A program made the position numbers and the translations under genes. This document shows positions 27,883 to 42,800 of a DNA stretch of 64,000 nt, one piece after another (the stretch's first letter is position 1; each line of letters begins with the position of its first letter). Below the pieces are notes generated by a model that saw only the letters and a program-made list of their open reading frames with translations, had not been told where the DNA came from and made no database searches. Origin of the DNA: Liolophura sinensis (taxonomy: Eukaryota; Mollusca; Polyplacophora; Chitonida; Chitonidae); contig NC_088303.1 of NCBI RefSeq assembly GCF_032854445.1, forward strand, positions 19,973,501-20,037,500. Direction: 5' to 3'.

Positions 27883-30800
27883 ATCGAGGCCAAATGGGTT
27901 GTGAATAATATGTTCAAAAACAGGGGCCGCTTCCATGAAGCCAGTTTTGAAATGTGATTTAAATTCCATAGAATATGCTTCTTTTGGCATGAAGAACTGC
28001 GGTTTCCGCGATTTCTCTCTGACATAAATGTGGCTGTTTTTGTATAATTAAGATATTTTACTTTAAAGCCTATAAATTAAAAGTCCTGTGACGTACCTGT
28101 TTCGAGCATTTAAACCGGAAAAGGCCGTCTACATGCAGTTACACGTGACAGGGTCTCTTACTCTTTAAAAAACGCATATTAAACCCAGGAAAGTTTTTAA
28201 TCTAATAATTTAACATTTTAATGTATTCAGAGTTTTCCTTGGATCCCCAAAACCCTTCTGTAAACCACTATCTAAATTGTTTTCAGGAACGTATTTATTA
28301 CACGTTCACAAGGGCGGAGATGGGATCTCGCACTTCTCTTCCCCTGTTATGAACACCACAGCTCCAGGTTGCTTAACCTTCTCTGCCCACGGCCCTGACC
28401 ATTTAGACAGACACGGTAGCCAACTATCTGTCGTGTCCATAGGACAGGATGGACAAAACCGGACAGTCACTTTCCCCAATCTACTGGGGCATGCGTGGGC
28501 ACGACTTCAAATCAACATCTCAGAAGGCGTATCTCGTATCATCTTTAACTCGACGGTTCCTAATGATGAACAAGGATATTTGGCCATTGACGATATCAGG
28601 TTGCTACCAGGCCATTGTCCACAGCTAGGTAATTTATCGGTAAAACATTAAAACTGTATCGTGTAATAGAATTAATTTAATTAATAGTTGAATATTTACC
28701 TTTGGGATGATCGACATCTCGGGATTCTTTCAACATTCATGTTGCCTCCTACAGTGAGTGAGTGAGTGCTTGGGTTTAACGTCTTTCTTAACAATTTTTT
28801 AGTCATATGAAGACGAAGGAGTCCTTAGAGTGTATGTAATGTGCCTCCTTGTTGCAGGACGGATTTCCACCGCTCTTTTTATCTAGTGCTGCTTCACTGA
28901 GGTGACTTACCGTAGGCAAGTAAGGCGCCCGCGAGAACCGTTATACTGATACCGGTCAACGAGTCGTTGCACTATCCCCTTAACGCTGAACGCCAAGCGA
29001 GGAAGTTACAACTCCCTCTTTTTTAAGGTCTAAGGTGCTATCGGGGCCTGTTCATGTGTCTTCTACAGGCGAGCCCTTTGGAAGTCTAGTTACCAAATCT
29101 AAGTTTATGTAACCACAGCAGATTGTTTCATATGGTAGTATTCCTGCATCATGGGGAGTTTCGATTTTGAACTCTTTTATCACTAAAGGTGAAAATGTAC
29201 TACTCTATCATGTGACCTGTCTTAAATGCGAGTCAGTTATTTTTAATTACATGACACTGGCGTCTCAAAAAAGTTTCGCAAAAAGCTATTTAGTGTGGAC
29301 GAATGATGGTGAAAAAGTTGAGAAGCTGAGTATTTGAGAACTTAAGAATCCCCTGAAGGCCGTGTTCCTTCGAAGCAGAAGGCCACTTGACCCATGATCA
29401 TACATTATAATATAAGCTGCATATAATATAAGAAATGCTATTCATCTTCAACTTCATTGCATTCAACACATTTTCGAGTCGCAAAGTATAGTTTTAGGTT
29501 GTTCCCATCTTCCTGTTTCCATTTTCAGCCGGTGTGAAGAAGTGCGGAGTTTGGCACGTGCAATTCTAAAATGTGGCGTATCTACACAAACAAGATATAA
29601 AGCTTGTAGAGAAAAATCTGCGAATTTTACTTAAAATCCCGCTTTGACAGAGCTGCTCAGTCGAGCGTGTCAGTCTTGCTCAAAATAATCCAATAGTCTT
29701 GGCTTTTTTGTATGTGCAGGATTAATATTGCTAAAATGACACTAATACTCTTGTAAAAAACTGCTTTTCTTGATTGACCTGCTGATGTATTTTCACCAGT
29801 AGTAAAAGAACAAGTCGGTGTGAAGACTATTCCAAGGTAGCCAAATCTATGTACAATTTGCAGAGCTTCTTCACCATAATTAAAACACAGATTCTTCTGG
29901 ATGTCGCCTTTTCTCTAGCACATTTCTTTAGATTTTGAGATATTAACTTTTAAGCTCTACTGATGAACTGGTGACAACAGTCATGTAATATTGTTAGACC
30001 TTTGTTTAGGCATTAGGAATCTTGAGAAAAGAAGACAACGTCATTTGCATATAATAGTAGCCAAAACAGTTTCAAATATTTTGCATCAAGACCATCTGCA
30101 CTTTTCATGAAAAAATTCCTCTTCAAACTCATTCAGGTATATACAAAATAACAATGAAAAGAAACACTCTCCTTGCCTAACGCCTGTCTGGCACATAAAT
30201 TCAACGCCAAGATTGTTCATAAATTTCTCTCTGAACACATCTGAATACATAGATAAGATTATGTCTAGAATTTTACCCCTTACACCAGTTTTTATTGGTT
30301 TTCACAAACCACGTAATCAACAGCTCTTGAGAAATCTATAAAAGCATGGAACAAACGCTTTCCAGAATTAATGAAATTAGTTATAAGACCATTTAAGATG
30401 AAGATGTTATCTACAGTACTTCAGGAATCCAGCTTGGACCTCACTGTACACATGATATTTCTCTGTCCATCTGTTAGTCTGTTATTCACAATTTTTGTAA
30501 ATAGCTTGTCCAGAGAGCTAGATAATGTAATATCTCTGGCTTCAAAGATGCTTATACTATTTCATATTTCACCTGTAAAAAGATTAGGTTTGTTATAGAA
30601 AACCAGGCGTTTAATTTCACATCATACCATGGAGCATGATTACAATCGCTTTTGGCAGGAGTAAACATTGTACATAATTTGAGAAATAGAAGTGCACAGT
30701 CTTCTAGTACAGCGATAAACTCAGAAACAGATTTTTCTCAATTCAGGTCATTGCCATTTAAATTAGAGTGAGTAGCAGTAGTCTGGGGACAGTAGGCCCT

Positions 30801-33800
30801 TCCTCGCTAGTGTTACTGATTGGTTCACTATTATGTAAATCGTTAGCCGTGTAATGAAAAAGTTATCAAGCAGTGGTCAGCTGATATATTTGTATCGACC
30901 ACTTTAAAGTGCACAAAGAGGATATGGTTTCGGTAAAACACCGTCAACTGTGCTGTTGCTACTCTGTATGGCACAAGTGAATTTTCCAATGCCACGATCG
31001 ACACCACATCTCCCATTCGCAAACCGTGTTGGTCAGTTTGCAAAAATCACGTAATTTTTGTCCGTTGGAGTTTTTGATTTTGTCCATGGCAGATAGGCTT
31101 AGCCGCTTGAATGGTTTAAACAGGTCGGGTAACGGAAGATACGTAGGCAAATCGTCTTCCACGTAGTGTGGATAATCAGCTATTCATACATTGCAATCAC
31201 CACATATAATAAACTGGTTTGTGGTCAGTGGGACTTTTATACCTTCAGCGACAAAGTTGGATCTCATAAAGCTCCTACTGGTTAGTCACAATATGCTGGT
31301 TTATAAAGATAACATTTTTGTGCCCCCCCCCCCCCCACCCCGCTTAAGAGCTAATTCCCGATGCACACTTACACTATTTACATTTCTGTGTCAGTTTAGA
31401 TATATAGATTCTGTGCCATCATGATTGGCTAGTCACAGCTTGCCGATTCACTATGGAACATTTCTGTGTCACCTTAGAGATAAAGTAGCCAGTGTAGTGA
31501 TTTGTACATGTTACATTTCTGTATCACCTTAATTGTCAAGTCCAAGTATACTCACTTTTCATTGTTTATATTTCTGTATAACCTCATGGGGCAAGCAGTT
31601 TACCGATTTATGATGGTCACATTTCTATTCCACCTTAATTGGCCCGTCACTTTACGCTAATATATAACAACATTCTCTGCAACGTTAACTGCTGCACTGA
31701 CTCAAAATAATGAGCGAAGCACTCTGAACTTATTCATAATGGTTATGTTTCTGTTTAACTGTATAAAACAACCTTCGGTGACACGGATCTTTTTTCACAA
31801 TGACAGAGTGTGTCAGAAATCACCAACCTTGTGAAAGTGGGCAGATGTGTCTTCCTGTAAGCCGTGTGTGTGACACGATCGCCGATTGTCCCGATGGTAG
31901 CGACGAACCAAACCAGTGCGCCCAAGGTGAGCTTAAGCAAAAATATGTCTAGTCTAGGTTTATTAAACAGGCTATCTAACAGCCACGTATAACTATCTTT
32001 AGTTTGCTTCTTTTTTGGTACTTTATATTACTTTCAAAATTTTTTCATTGATATCATGATGATGTCCTCACGTAGTTGACTGGTACCGGTATCGACATGT
32101 TTATAGGCCTCCTTAACTAAAACGTCATGCTAAAATCACATGCCGCTTGACCCCTCGCTTGTGAGGCTGACACTCTATCCTCTGGCTTGTGGGGCGGTGT
32201 CTCTATCCTCTTGGATAGAGCTGTTAGATCAAGTCCAGCTCAAGGTGGCTTCCTCTCCGGCAATACGTGAAAAGGTCTGGCAGCAACTTGCGAATGGTTG
32301 TGGGTATCCCCCTGGCTGTGTTCGGTTTCGTCCCACCATAATTCTGGCCGCCGTCGTATAAGTGAAATATTTTTGAGTACGGCGTAAAACACCAAATAAA
32401 ATAAATAAATCTCTGTCCTCTCGCCTGTTGGGTGGACGCTCTATCCTCTTGCTGGTGGGGAGGACGCTATCCCCTCTGGCTTGTGGGGCGGGTGCTCTGT
32501 TCTCTGGCTTGTGGGGCCGACACTCTATCATCTCGCCTATTGGGTGGACGCTCTGTCCTCTTGGTTGTGGGGTGGATGCTTTCCCTTCTGGCTTTTGTGG
32601 GGCGAAAGCTTTATTCTCTTGGTTGTGGGATGGACGCTACTCCCTCGGGCCTGTTGGATGGACTCTCTATCCTCTGGCTTGTCGGGCGGATCCTCTATCC
32701 TTTCGCTTATGAGGCAGATGCTCTATCCTCTAGTTTGTGAGGCGAACGCTCTATCCTCTAGGTTATGAGTGGACGCTCTATCCGCTCGCCTGTTGGGCTC
32801 ACGTTTTGTCCACATGGTTAAACGTGGATGCTATATCCCCTCGCCTGTGGTGCGGAAGCTTTGTCCCCTTGTTTCTGGGTTGAACGCTCTATTATTTTGC
32901 GTGTGGGGTGGATGCTCTATCCCTTAGCTCGCCAGACGGGCTCTGTGTTCTTTTGCCTCAGAGGGGTGGCGGACGCTCTCTCCTGTTGTGAACCTGAGGC
33001 TCTATCTGATGTGAAAGATCTTTACTCTTGCTAGTAAAGTGAACCCTCTATCCTCTCGATTGTGAATATAAGGCTCTGTCGTTCGCTTGTAGGGTGAACG
33101 CTCCATCCTCTCGCTTGCTAGGTGATCTCCCACAACCTTGCTTAGAACATTATTGTCCAAAGACGAAATGTAATTATCAAATACACACTGTACAAAACGT
33201 ATTTTCAAATGTCATTTTCTCCTTAGAGGAAAAACGAAAAAAACAAATGGATTTAAAACGATATCTACAAAAAAAACTCACAGTACTCTCTCTTCTACAT
33301 CATTTTATTTCAAGAAATGGAATATTTTGTCCCAGTAAATTAATATAACCAAACGGTTAAAAGACAGAATGCAAGAGGGCCGTTCAATCTCCAAGTACAC
33401 CGTTACTGTTTGTTTTCGTCCTAATTTTTCTGCTATTGTTTTTCCTCAGATGAATCGGTAAATTGCGATTTTGGTCACAAGTATCGGTGTGGATACCGCC
33501 AAGCCGGGTTAACTCAAAACTGGAAACGTGTGAAGGGAAATCAGAGATTCTTCGACCATACTTACAAGTCTATACCTGGTGGGTTAAAATCATTGTGCAG
33601 TTTGTTATTTGTGATGGTGAATGTGACAATCATTGTCGTAAAAATCTAATTCGTGACTCTTAACAAAGTTAAACCTGTACTTGAAGACGTCCTAAATACG
33701 GTACTATTTAATCAGCGAATGACTCGTCAAATTTTAGTATAGTGGAACGAAAACAGGACAAAGGTTATTGCATACAGTTTGCAGAATTCGACACATCGCA

Positions 33801-36800
33801 TCGTCTCATTTTATACAAATCGATACGACAGGATGTACCCTGTTGAAGTAACGGCTTAACGCCAGTTGGTGGTTCCAAGATTACCACCGCTTTTAATGAA
33901 CAAGTTTGTACCATTCATTGAGTATGACTTGAACCTATACTGTAGTTGTGATCACAAATGGCTTGGTAACATACCACTGACGGAAAATACTAAACAAACA
34001 GAAATCAACATCAGTAAGTACGCGTTACAGATATACCGTTATGTATGTACGAAGCTTTGTCGTTACTTTTGTCTCTTCAGACTGAATAGCATTGGTTACA
34101 TTTATTATGTAATATCACCTTTGGCGGTAAAGTATGAAACTATGAACTCGACAATCATTTCCTATGGACATAGCTGTCAGTGGCGTGCAAGCTGCGGATA
34201 CGATGACAACATATCGTTTCAAAACATATAAGTTATAAATACATTTAAACACCGTTATTATAGACCATTACGCCGCTTTCACAATCATCCAGAAGTCGAC
34301 CAGATGTTGTCACTCATGTAAAAACAACAGCGGATTCATGGACTTAGCGATATAATACGTTAAAAAATAAAATACATTTCAAAACAGTTTTTGACCTTTA
34401 CACCCTGAGAACGTAACTTTTGCAATTGAACAATGATTGGAAATTTGCTAACTTTTGTGAGAATGAGTATTTCCCTGCAAAACAGAATGATATCTGTGTA
34501 GACATACTTAAAAGTTCTCAAAATGGAATCACTGCATACTGGAAACGATAGCGTGCGGGTTGCAGCTATCTCTTACTCGGGCAACCCTAGACTGGAATTC
34601 AAACTAAGCCAATTCAACAACTCAGCCGATGTTCTTCAGGCCTTAGCTGACAAAGACAGGAGGTTTGTGCCAGCACAAACAGCCCAAGCTCAGTGTCTGG
34701 CCAGGGACTTGGCCACAGACCCCCATTAGTTTTCCATAAGCGACAATGTTAACGTTTAGCGCTGTAGCTCAGTCCCAAACATTCCGAGGCCAATAAGCTT
34801 TGGTGCATACCTGGCCCAGCCTGTGAGAAAGAAGCTGTAAAAATCTTGACATAGGTTGACCGTCAAAATCTAGACCTTTCCATGCCGGCAGCTGGGAGGG
34901 GTGCCTAGCAACGCCAAGGGGACGTCACTCGCAGCCTCATCGCCACCTGTCTCCTTGTGTCCTCTCGCCCAGAATTTCAAACTTTCACCATTAAAACTCA
35001 TACCTGCCCAAAGCTTAGACAATTTCCATCATTTTGATACCAAGCATGCACCTGCACACCAAAAACGGCAGGCTGGCAGCAAAAAAAGACTTTACACCCT
35101 AAAATACACAGAACTACAATCGTCCCTACTGAAAAACGGAAGTTGTAATGGGGGTCTGTGTCAACTTAGCGTTCCTTCCTGAGAACGGAAACCGCCCGGA
35201 TGTTCCCGACGTAATAGTCTTTCTGACTGATGGCCTATTTTCGGACCCCGTGGCGACCCGACTGGCTGCCAAGGACATTAAGTCTCAAGGCTATATAGTA
35301 TTTGCTGTTGGAACGAACGTCAATGCTTACGCCAGTAGACTGAGCGAGATATCATCGAGTCCAGCGTATACTCATCGCGTATTTAATCCTCTTGACTACA
35401 TATCTGAAGAGATCGTGAATTCTTTAGGTCAAGGTAAAATGTTTGTTCCTCTCAGGTTACATAGCAATATCGTTTGCAAATAACCTCTTCAAACAGGAAA
35501 ATATCTGAACTATGATCTCTTTTATTAACCCTAACCCTACTCTCTCTTCTCACCTGAACAAAAAATATTACCCTACTCTCTCCTCTCACCTGAACAAAAA
35601 GTATCACCCTACTCTCTCCTCTCACCTGAAAAAAATATTACCCTACTCTCTCCTCTCACCATAACAAAGAACATGATCCTAATCTCTTCTCACCATAACA
35701 AAGAATGTGGCCGTACTCTTCCCTCTCGCCATAATGGAGAATGTGGCCCTACTCTTCCCTCTCACCATAACAAAGAATATCCTCCCACTCTCTCCTCTCA
35801 TCATAACAAAGAATACGATCCCACTGTTTCATCTCACCATAACAAGGATTATGACTCTACTCTCTCCTCTCACCAAAACAAAGAAAATGTTCCTTCTCTC
35901 TCCTCTCACCACAAAAAAGAAAATGATCCCACTCTCTCCTCTCACCATAACAAAGAATATAATCCCACTCTCTCCTCTCACCATAGCAAAGAATGTGATC
36001 CTTCTCTTCCCTCTCACCATAACACAGAATATGGCCCTACTTTCTCATGTCACCATATGGCCCTACTTTCTCATGTCAGCATAACATATGCTCTTACTCT
36101 GTGTTCTCAAAACATTCTCTCATCTCTCCATAACAAAGAATACGATCCTACTGTTTCATCTCACCATAACAAAGAATATGACTCTATTCTTTCCTCTCAC
36201 CATAATAAAGGAAACGTTCCTACTCTCTCCTCTCACCTTAAAAAAATGATCCCACTATCTCCTCTCACCACAACAAAGAATATGATCCTACTCTCTCCTC
36301 TCATCATAACAAAGAATATGATCCTACTCTCAGCTCTCATCATAAAAAGAAAATGATCCCACTCTCTCCTCTCACCATAACAAAGAATATGATCCCACTC
36401 TTTCATCTCACCATAGCAAAGAATGCAATCATGCTCTCCACCCTCACCATAACAAAGAATATGATCCCACTATCTGTTCTCATCTCATTTGGTATAATAT
36501 CTCATTGCACCTTTACAAAATACATGACCCTATACTCTCATCTCTAACCATAACACAGAAAATAATGCCATCCTCATATGTTATTTCGGTAATGGTAAAG
36601 TTAAACGAGCACAGATGTCAATTTAATCGGTGATATAAACGCATATTTATTTACTTGGTTGATGTTTTATCCGACGTGCTCACAGGAATATTTCACTTAC
36701 ATCACGTCGTTCAGATTTATGGATGATGTAAACAGGACTAAGCGCACGGGTGGGAGGATGAGGGGCCACCGCATCTTTCCAGGTACCTGGAAGCACCCCT

Positions 36801-39800
36801 CATTGGTGAATGGCTATTGTGTTTTACTCCCTCAGCCTTTTGCGCCAATCGTGCTCGTGTTACACACACTCGTGTGACCATCGATAAACATTCATATTAC
36901 TTTTGCACCAATGATGCTCAGGTGACTGAGCTGGATAAATGTTCGCAAATTATTCGCTATTCTCTATTATTTCAGCTGCTGGGAAAACCGATGGTAAGTA
37001 TCTCTCCTCTTGTGCCATTGAAATATATAGCATGTGTTTAAAGTAATAATTACATATGGCATTTTATCGAAGATTATCAATTTATTGATCATTTTCTGAG
37101 ATACAATTCATTGAGCGACCGTATAGCTGCTGTGTATTTTTTAGTTTACTTATATTGTACATGCTTGGGATTTAACGCCTTACTTTAGAACGTTTCACTA
37201 TTGATATGACTGCGGTCGAGCTTTCAGGCGCAGGAGTTCAAGAGAGTTAAGAGAAGAGAAAAATATATGAAAAACCGGCTGTTTGTGTTAAATTTGTTTA
37301 ATGTGCTACTAAAATTCTGCTACTTTAACTATTTATTTATTTGATTGGTGTTTTACGCCGTACTCAAGAATATTTCACTTATACGACGGCGACCAGCATT
37401 ATGGTGGGAAGAAAGCGAGCAGAGCCCGGGTGAAATCCACGTCCATCCGCAGGTTGCTGTCAAACCTTCCCTCGTAGGATCAAAGAGGCTCCTGAGTCAT
37501 TGCGTCGCGCTGGCACGCAAACCTCTCTGCCGAGGAAAAATGGCTAACTTTTTTTTTGAACGGCCACAGAAATTTTGTACTGACGAACTTTCTGACTCCA
37601 TAGTTAAACTTTTAATCTGGAATTCTTACAAAACTATCGAAGGGGCCATTTTAGAGAAACCGGAAATACGATGTCTCGTCACCCGTACTCCAGAGTCCAA
37701 TGTCTAAGAGGCTAAACAGGTTTCGGGTCGATGAGGTCGATGCAAACAGGTGTGTTATCTGGTTGTGGAAATAATTCTCGCCTGATTAGTTAAAACTGAT
37801 AATATGGCGGTGCTTACGATTTTCTCGATGTGCCCGATTTCACATACTATGAACAGCGATATCTTTTTTATACAGCATCACAAAAACAAACATTTGCTTC
37901 TTAAACTTATAAAACTTTAAAAATATAAATAAATTTATAAATATATAAATTTGTTCTAGCGTTGTCTAGATATTTTTTTAAAATTGATCCAAAGAGGGAA
38001 GGGAAAACACCGATGCGTCGATTTGTACACTGAAATGGCACGGCAAAAGATTGTTTCTTTAGAAATAACGTAAATTTGAACAAACTCAAATGTATATCTT
38101 TTGTTTTTATTTAGATTTCTTCCTTCGATACTCTCCACTGAGAAAGGATACCAGTCTGCTGGAGTCCCCCGTCTTCGAATTGACAGAACCAAGTTGCTAT
38201 GAATTTTATCATCGTGGCCTTACCGGGAATCTCACCGTCTCTGTCAAGAAAATGTCCGACGACATCTCCATTCGGCAGGTCTACTGGTTCCAGTTCGGCT
38301 ATGGAGATAAATGGCGCCTTGGTCAGATAAATCTTCCGCCTGGCCGGTATCAAATGTTATTCAATGTAATTTCTTTCGAGATTTCTATTGTCGATATTGA
38401 TGACATCATAGTGCGCTCGGGGCGATGTTCTTCATCAGGTGAGAACAACTATGTGTGGCCGACTACTACAGATGCTAAAATGAAGTATGAGGGTCATCCA
38501 CGTGACCATGAAAAACATGCAAAATATAAAAAATGTGTACTAATATTTTAAGATCGTTTTTAACAAGAAAAGTACAGTTATATGCTTTGATTTTCTCGGA
38601 TTCATGCAGTTTTCACAGCAGTTCTTTTGTTCATTTACTAATGAACAGATAAAACGTTACAGTTAATTCCACTTTCTGTATTTACCAACAATAGCTCAGT
38701 TATTGTCTAAGTTACTAATATCATACTCGTACCTGTACTCTTAATAGTGTTAAAGTGATTCTAAAGCTTTAAAATGTCATACGGCTTGCGTTATGAAGGG
38801 CCTCTTGCAACTAGATGGGAAATCTCCCTGTCGCTCAGTTGATTGCCAACCTCCTCACAGTGACAAAAAGTCACTGGTATGTGGTTGAAATTGTTATGTA
38901 GCAGGTGTAGCCGATGAAATAGTTCAAGCTAAAATATTCGTGGCTAACCATCAGCCTACTGTATACCAGTAAATGCATAAGATAATACGCTTTTCCATCT
39001 AATGTTGGTATTTGAAACAAGTTTTGTCTTCCGAATTATACCGTGAATATATATAACAGTGTCTTTAATAGATATTTATTACCGAGCTAAACTAATAAAC
39101 GGATGTCCCTTCTCAGTATAAATATACGATATGCTGTTGGCTGAAGTAAATGGCATCGAGCTTTCATTGGAAGAATACTGTATATATTCTGTATAGATTT
39201 ACAATAATATACGTAAACTTATCTAACATTAACCTTGGCAATATATGAAGAAATAAAAAAAAATTGGTTGTTGTTGTTTAGATTACCCCCCTTCCCTTCT
39301 TTACCTCATATTGTTAAGCACTAAAAACATGTACAATTATCGGAATCGAACTCGTAATCCAGTTCGAAACATTGGTGTTAAGGCAGGCATGTTATCACTG
39401 CGCCAATGAGGTCAATGAGTTTGAAGCCATGAAATATTATGGTGATTGTAAAGTTCCCCTGAACTTCTAAATTATTTCGTCTTTTTCGATTTCTAAAAAT
39501 AAAAAAACGAAACGGAACAAAAACACGATACTTCTTTATAGCTTACTACTTTCTAACTAGTCACCAAATGTGTGGAAATGATATTTTTATTATGAAGGGA
39601 ATTCCCAGAAGTAAACGCTTTAAACTAGCAAAATCTACTTTTGACCCTTGATAAAACAAAAATATAAAACGCAGCACTCCATGTTTCACACTTGTTCTTC
39701 AGAAATTTTACTTCATGTTCTAGTAAGTTTTACTTGTTTTTATGCATGAACAAAATGTCACCTCTGCTGAAAGTGGGACGATTTTCTATATAGTTGTAAG

Positions 39801-42800
39801 GGGTCCCCTTAGGCACTTTAATACCGATCTTGAACGGCAGCGCGGACACACATGAGGCTGATATTTTGGGAAAGGTAAATATTCGGGTTATTTTAAATAA
39901 TAGCTAAAATTTGATGGGATTTGTGCTGATTGATATTTTGGGCTAATATTAGCCCCTTTGTAGCCTCTTTAGCTCGATATGGCGTAAGCTTGAGTGGTGC
40001 AGTTACGGTTAAAATGTTTTGCCCGCAAGATTAGCTACAATATGGCTCCGATACTGTCAATGCAACGTTAAATCCCAGAAAATCTTACAAAAACTCGCAT
40101 TCATATACTTCAGCTGTTCAAATTTTGTTTTCATACCGATACTAATATTGCAGTTTTCAGTTTTAACATATTGTAGCTTAAATACAATTGTTTTGTGTTT
40201 CTGTTGCCCCTACAGTTAATTCCTGTGACTTCAACGACTTCGCGTGCGCAAATGGACAGTGTATCGATTACAATCAGTCATGTGACCAAATACCCCAATG
40301 TGCAGACGGGTCGGATCTTCCACCAATCATAACACCTGACGAACGTGAGTCTCTGACATTATCCTAAAATAGGAACAGCCAAACTGTCTTCATTGAGATA
40401 GTAACCCTAACATTTTACATGGCGATTTTAGAGCTTATATAAGGAGTCCCCATGTATAGTGTCTAGTCATATTTTTAAAGATTTAATCTTACTCTCATGT
40501 ATTTCATAGCTCATCTTCAGTGAGCAACATTTTTGGCCTGCATTCTTTTAAGCAGGGAGAAGAAATCTATGCATTTACACATAATACAAAATTCATCACT
40601 GAAACTGGTTAATTAGGAAAAATATTATTATGTTAAAAGTCAAATGTCGAAGATTGGTTATCTCAAAGGATTACATTTTGTGGTTATCAGTGACATGAAG
40701 GCTCATTTGCTCTTTACAGAACGGTTCTCTTGCGACATCAGTAATTCTAAGTTACTTCTTTGTATTCAAGGTAACAAATTACTGATTTGTTACCTTGAAT
40801 CACACGCCTTGTTATTTGCAAAGGCTACACACAAAAAATTCCATCCATTGTCATAGTAACATGATTGAAACCATAATCATTTTTTATATCGGACAAAATC
40901 TATCTCAGCCTTTAAGTGGTACGTTTTGTATTAAATGTACATGCTGTCCTGATGAGCAGTGGTTTTATAACCTCTGAACCGACTACATCTTCGTTTGACA
41001 GCAAAAGTCAGTAACGGTACTGTCCGCTTGGCTGAAAGTTCCCTGCCTGGATACGGTCGTGTAGAAATACTTCATGATGGAGAGTGGATGAGGATTTGCA
41101 ATGATCTTCCTATGAGTAAAAGCATTATCTCCTCCTTATGCCGAACGCTTGGATACACGTAAGACTCGTTTTACATGATCAGTAAAACTGTTTTTTTTTT
41201 ACCACAGGCCTTTGAGCATGGCGTTTCCACTATATCGGGGAATGGTTAAAATATGTTAATTAATCCGATTACCATATTAATAAGTTCGTTATCCGCGCGT
41301 TTATTACGAAAGAAAAAAAAAGAATTCATTCCATGCACATATATGTCAAAGAGTCCCTGAAGATAACTGAATCATGGACCACAAATGTTTGTTCATTTAA
41401 ATACAGATTTGATGAAAAAAATATATACATTGTAGGAAAAGAATAATAATAATAATGCCGGTGGCCAAGTATCAAGGCCCAACTGAATGTCAAATAAGAA
41501 AACACTATGAATGTAACGCAATAAATTAATTTGCCACCATCGGAAAAATTTAGCTTTGGCAAACATCGAACAGATGCTAACACACATAACGGCGAATAGC
41601 AGGATTTAACTGCCGAAGTACATAGACAATGGACAATTCAACAAATTCAACCTATATGTTCAAACTGTAACAGTATTTACCAAAACAGACAACTTGAGAA
41701 AAAGCATGACAAAAATGAAAAATAAAATCAAATTAGGTTTGAACCCTACACTACCAGATATCATATACAAAACGTCCAGTACTGAAGACCACCACATCGT
41801 CTTGCCGTATTAGGCCTTTACGATCACTGCACCTGATTAAGTACGTACATTTCACGTTGGTCGACACATGGTGTGCAATCACCCTAATCTAGTGTCCCAT
41901 CTGGTTTCCCTTGACTGAGGTCAGTTTTGATAGCGGACGAGGACAGAGTACATGTAGCTGACAGGAAATGTTAAGATTTTAGTCAACATTGTTAGAAGGA
42001 CTAAGCGGTGTTGTGTGTTGTTTTGTATAAAAAAGATCCTCAGTCCAAAGCAGTAGCGTACTGTCGGCATCTTATAGCCCTTCTCTTCCTTACGGGTATG
42101 TTAGGTCTAGACCTGAAAAGAAACTGGAAACCGCAATCTTTCTTTGCGGTTGAATTTGACCTATAAGAGTTGCACTTATTGTGCTCGTAATGACCCAAGG
42201 AAATTTTTGGCATATTTGGTCATGGCTTTGGACGCATATTATGTTCCTGATAGCACGGGGTATGGGGGAATGCCGTCGGGATTGTTGAGAATTACCCATG
42301 ATACATTGCGAACAGGGCTTGTGTACGTGCAAACATGCAGCACATGTATAGTAATACACAGTTACCTCCAAAGTCTGTTAAATGCACAGGCCTACATTTC
42401 CATTTCTGAAGTAGGGTGGTGTCATTTAAACATTTCTATCGAGAAAACTATTGATCGTAGCTTAAATCCGTTGGCACATTGCCGAAGAGACATGTCTTAG
42501 ACTGGGGTTTGGTGCAACTTTAACATTTCTAGCTACCATAGTTCTCCAGTTGCAGGCCATTGAAATTACATAACTGAAAAAGCTTTTTTTAATCATCTCT
42601 CAAAAAGCCACCTAATGATATCTTTGTTTATTAAAGGGGACTCAGTCAATCTGGACAAAACTGTTCTTCCTTAATGCCTTCACAAACAAAAACAAAACAA
42701 TACAAACAAACAGTTATACAGTGACAACGACCAAGTATGACTGCTGCCCCAGCAACTGTCCCAACCAGCAAGTGGGACAGAGTAATGAGAGACGGCACAT

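Noticed and set aside
27729-28025. Frame with a long YIYIYI run
   Set aside because: Translation of the (TA)n microsatellite.
34502-35433. VWA as a regular domain of the main protein
   Set aside because: It would interrupt the MAM fold between exons 21 and 22, which match in phase without it; the metal-site motif is missing and a stop is present.
35673-36356. 227-codon open frame with 12-residue repeats
   Set aside because: It is a 36-bp minisatellite; the neighbouring frame and the minus strand are equally open, and there is no splice context or domain.
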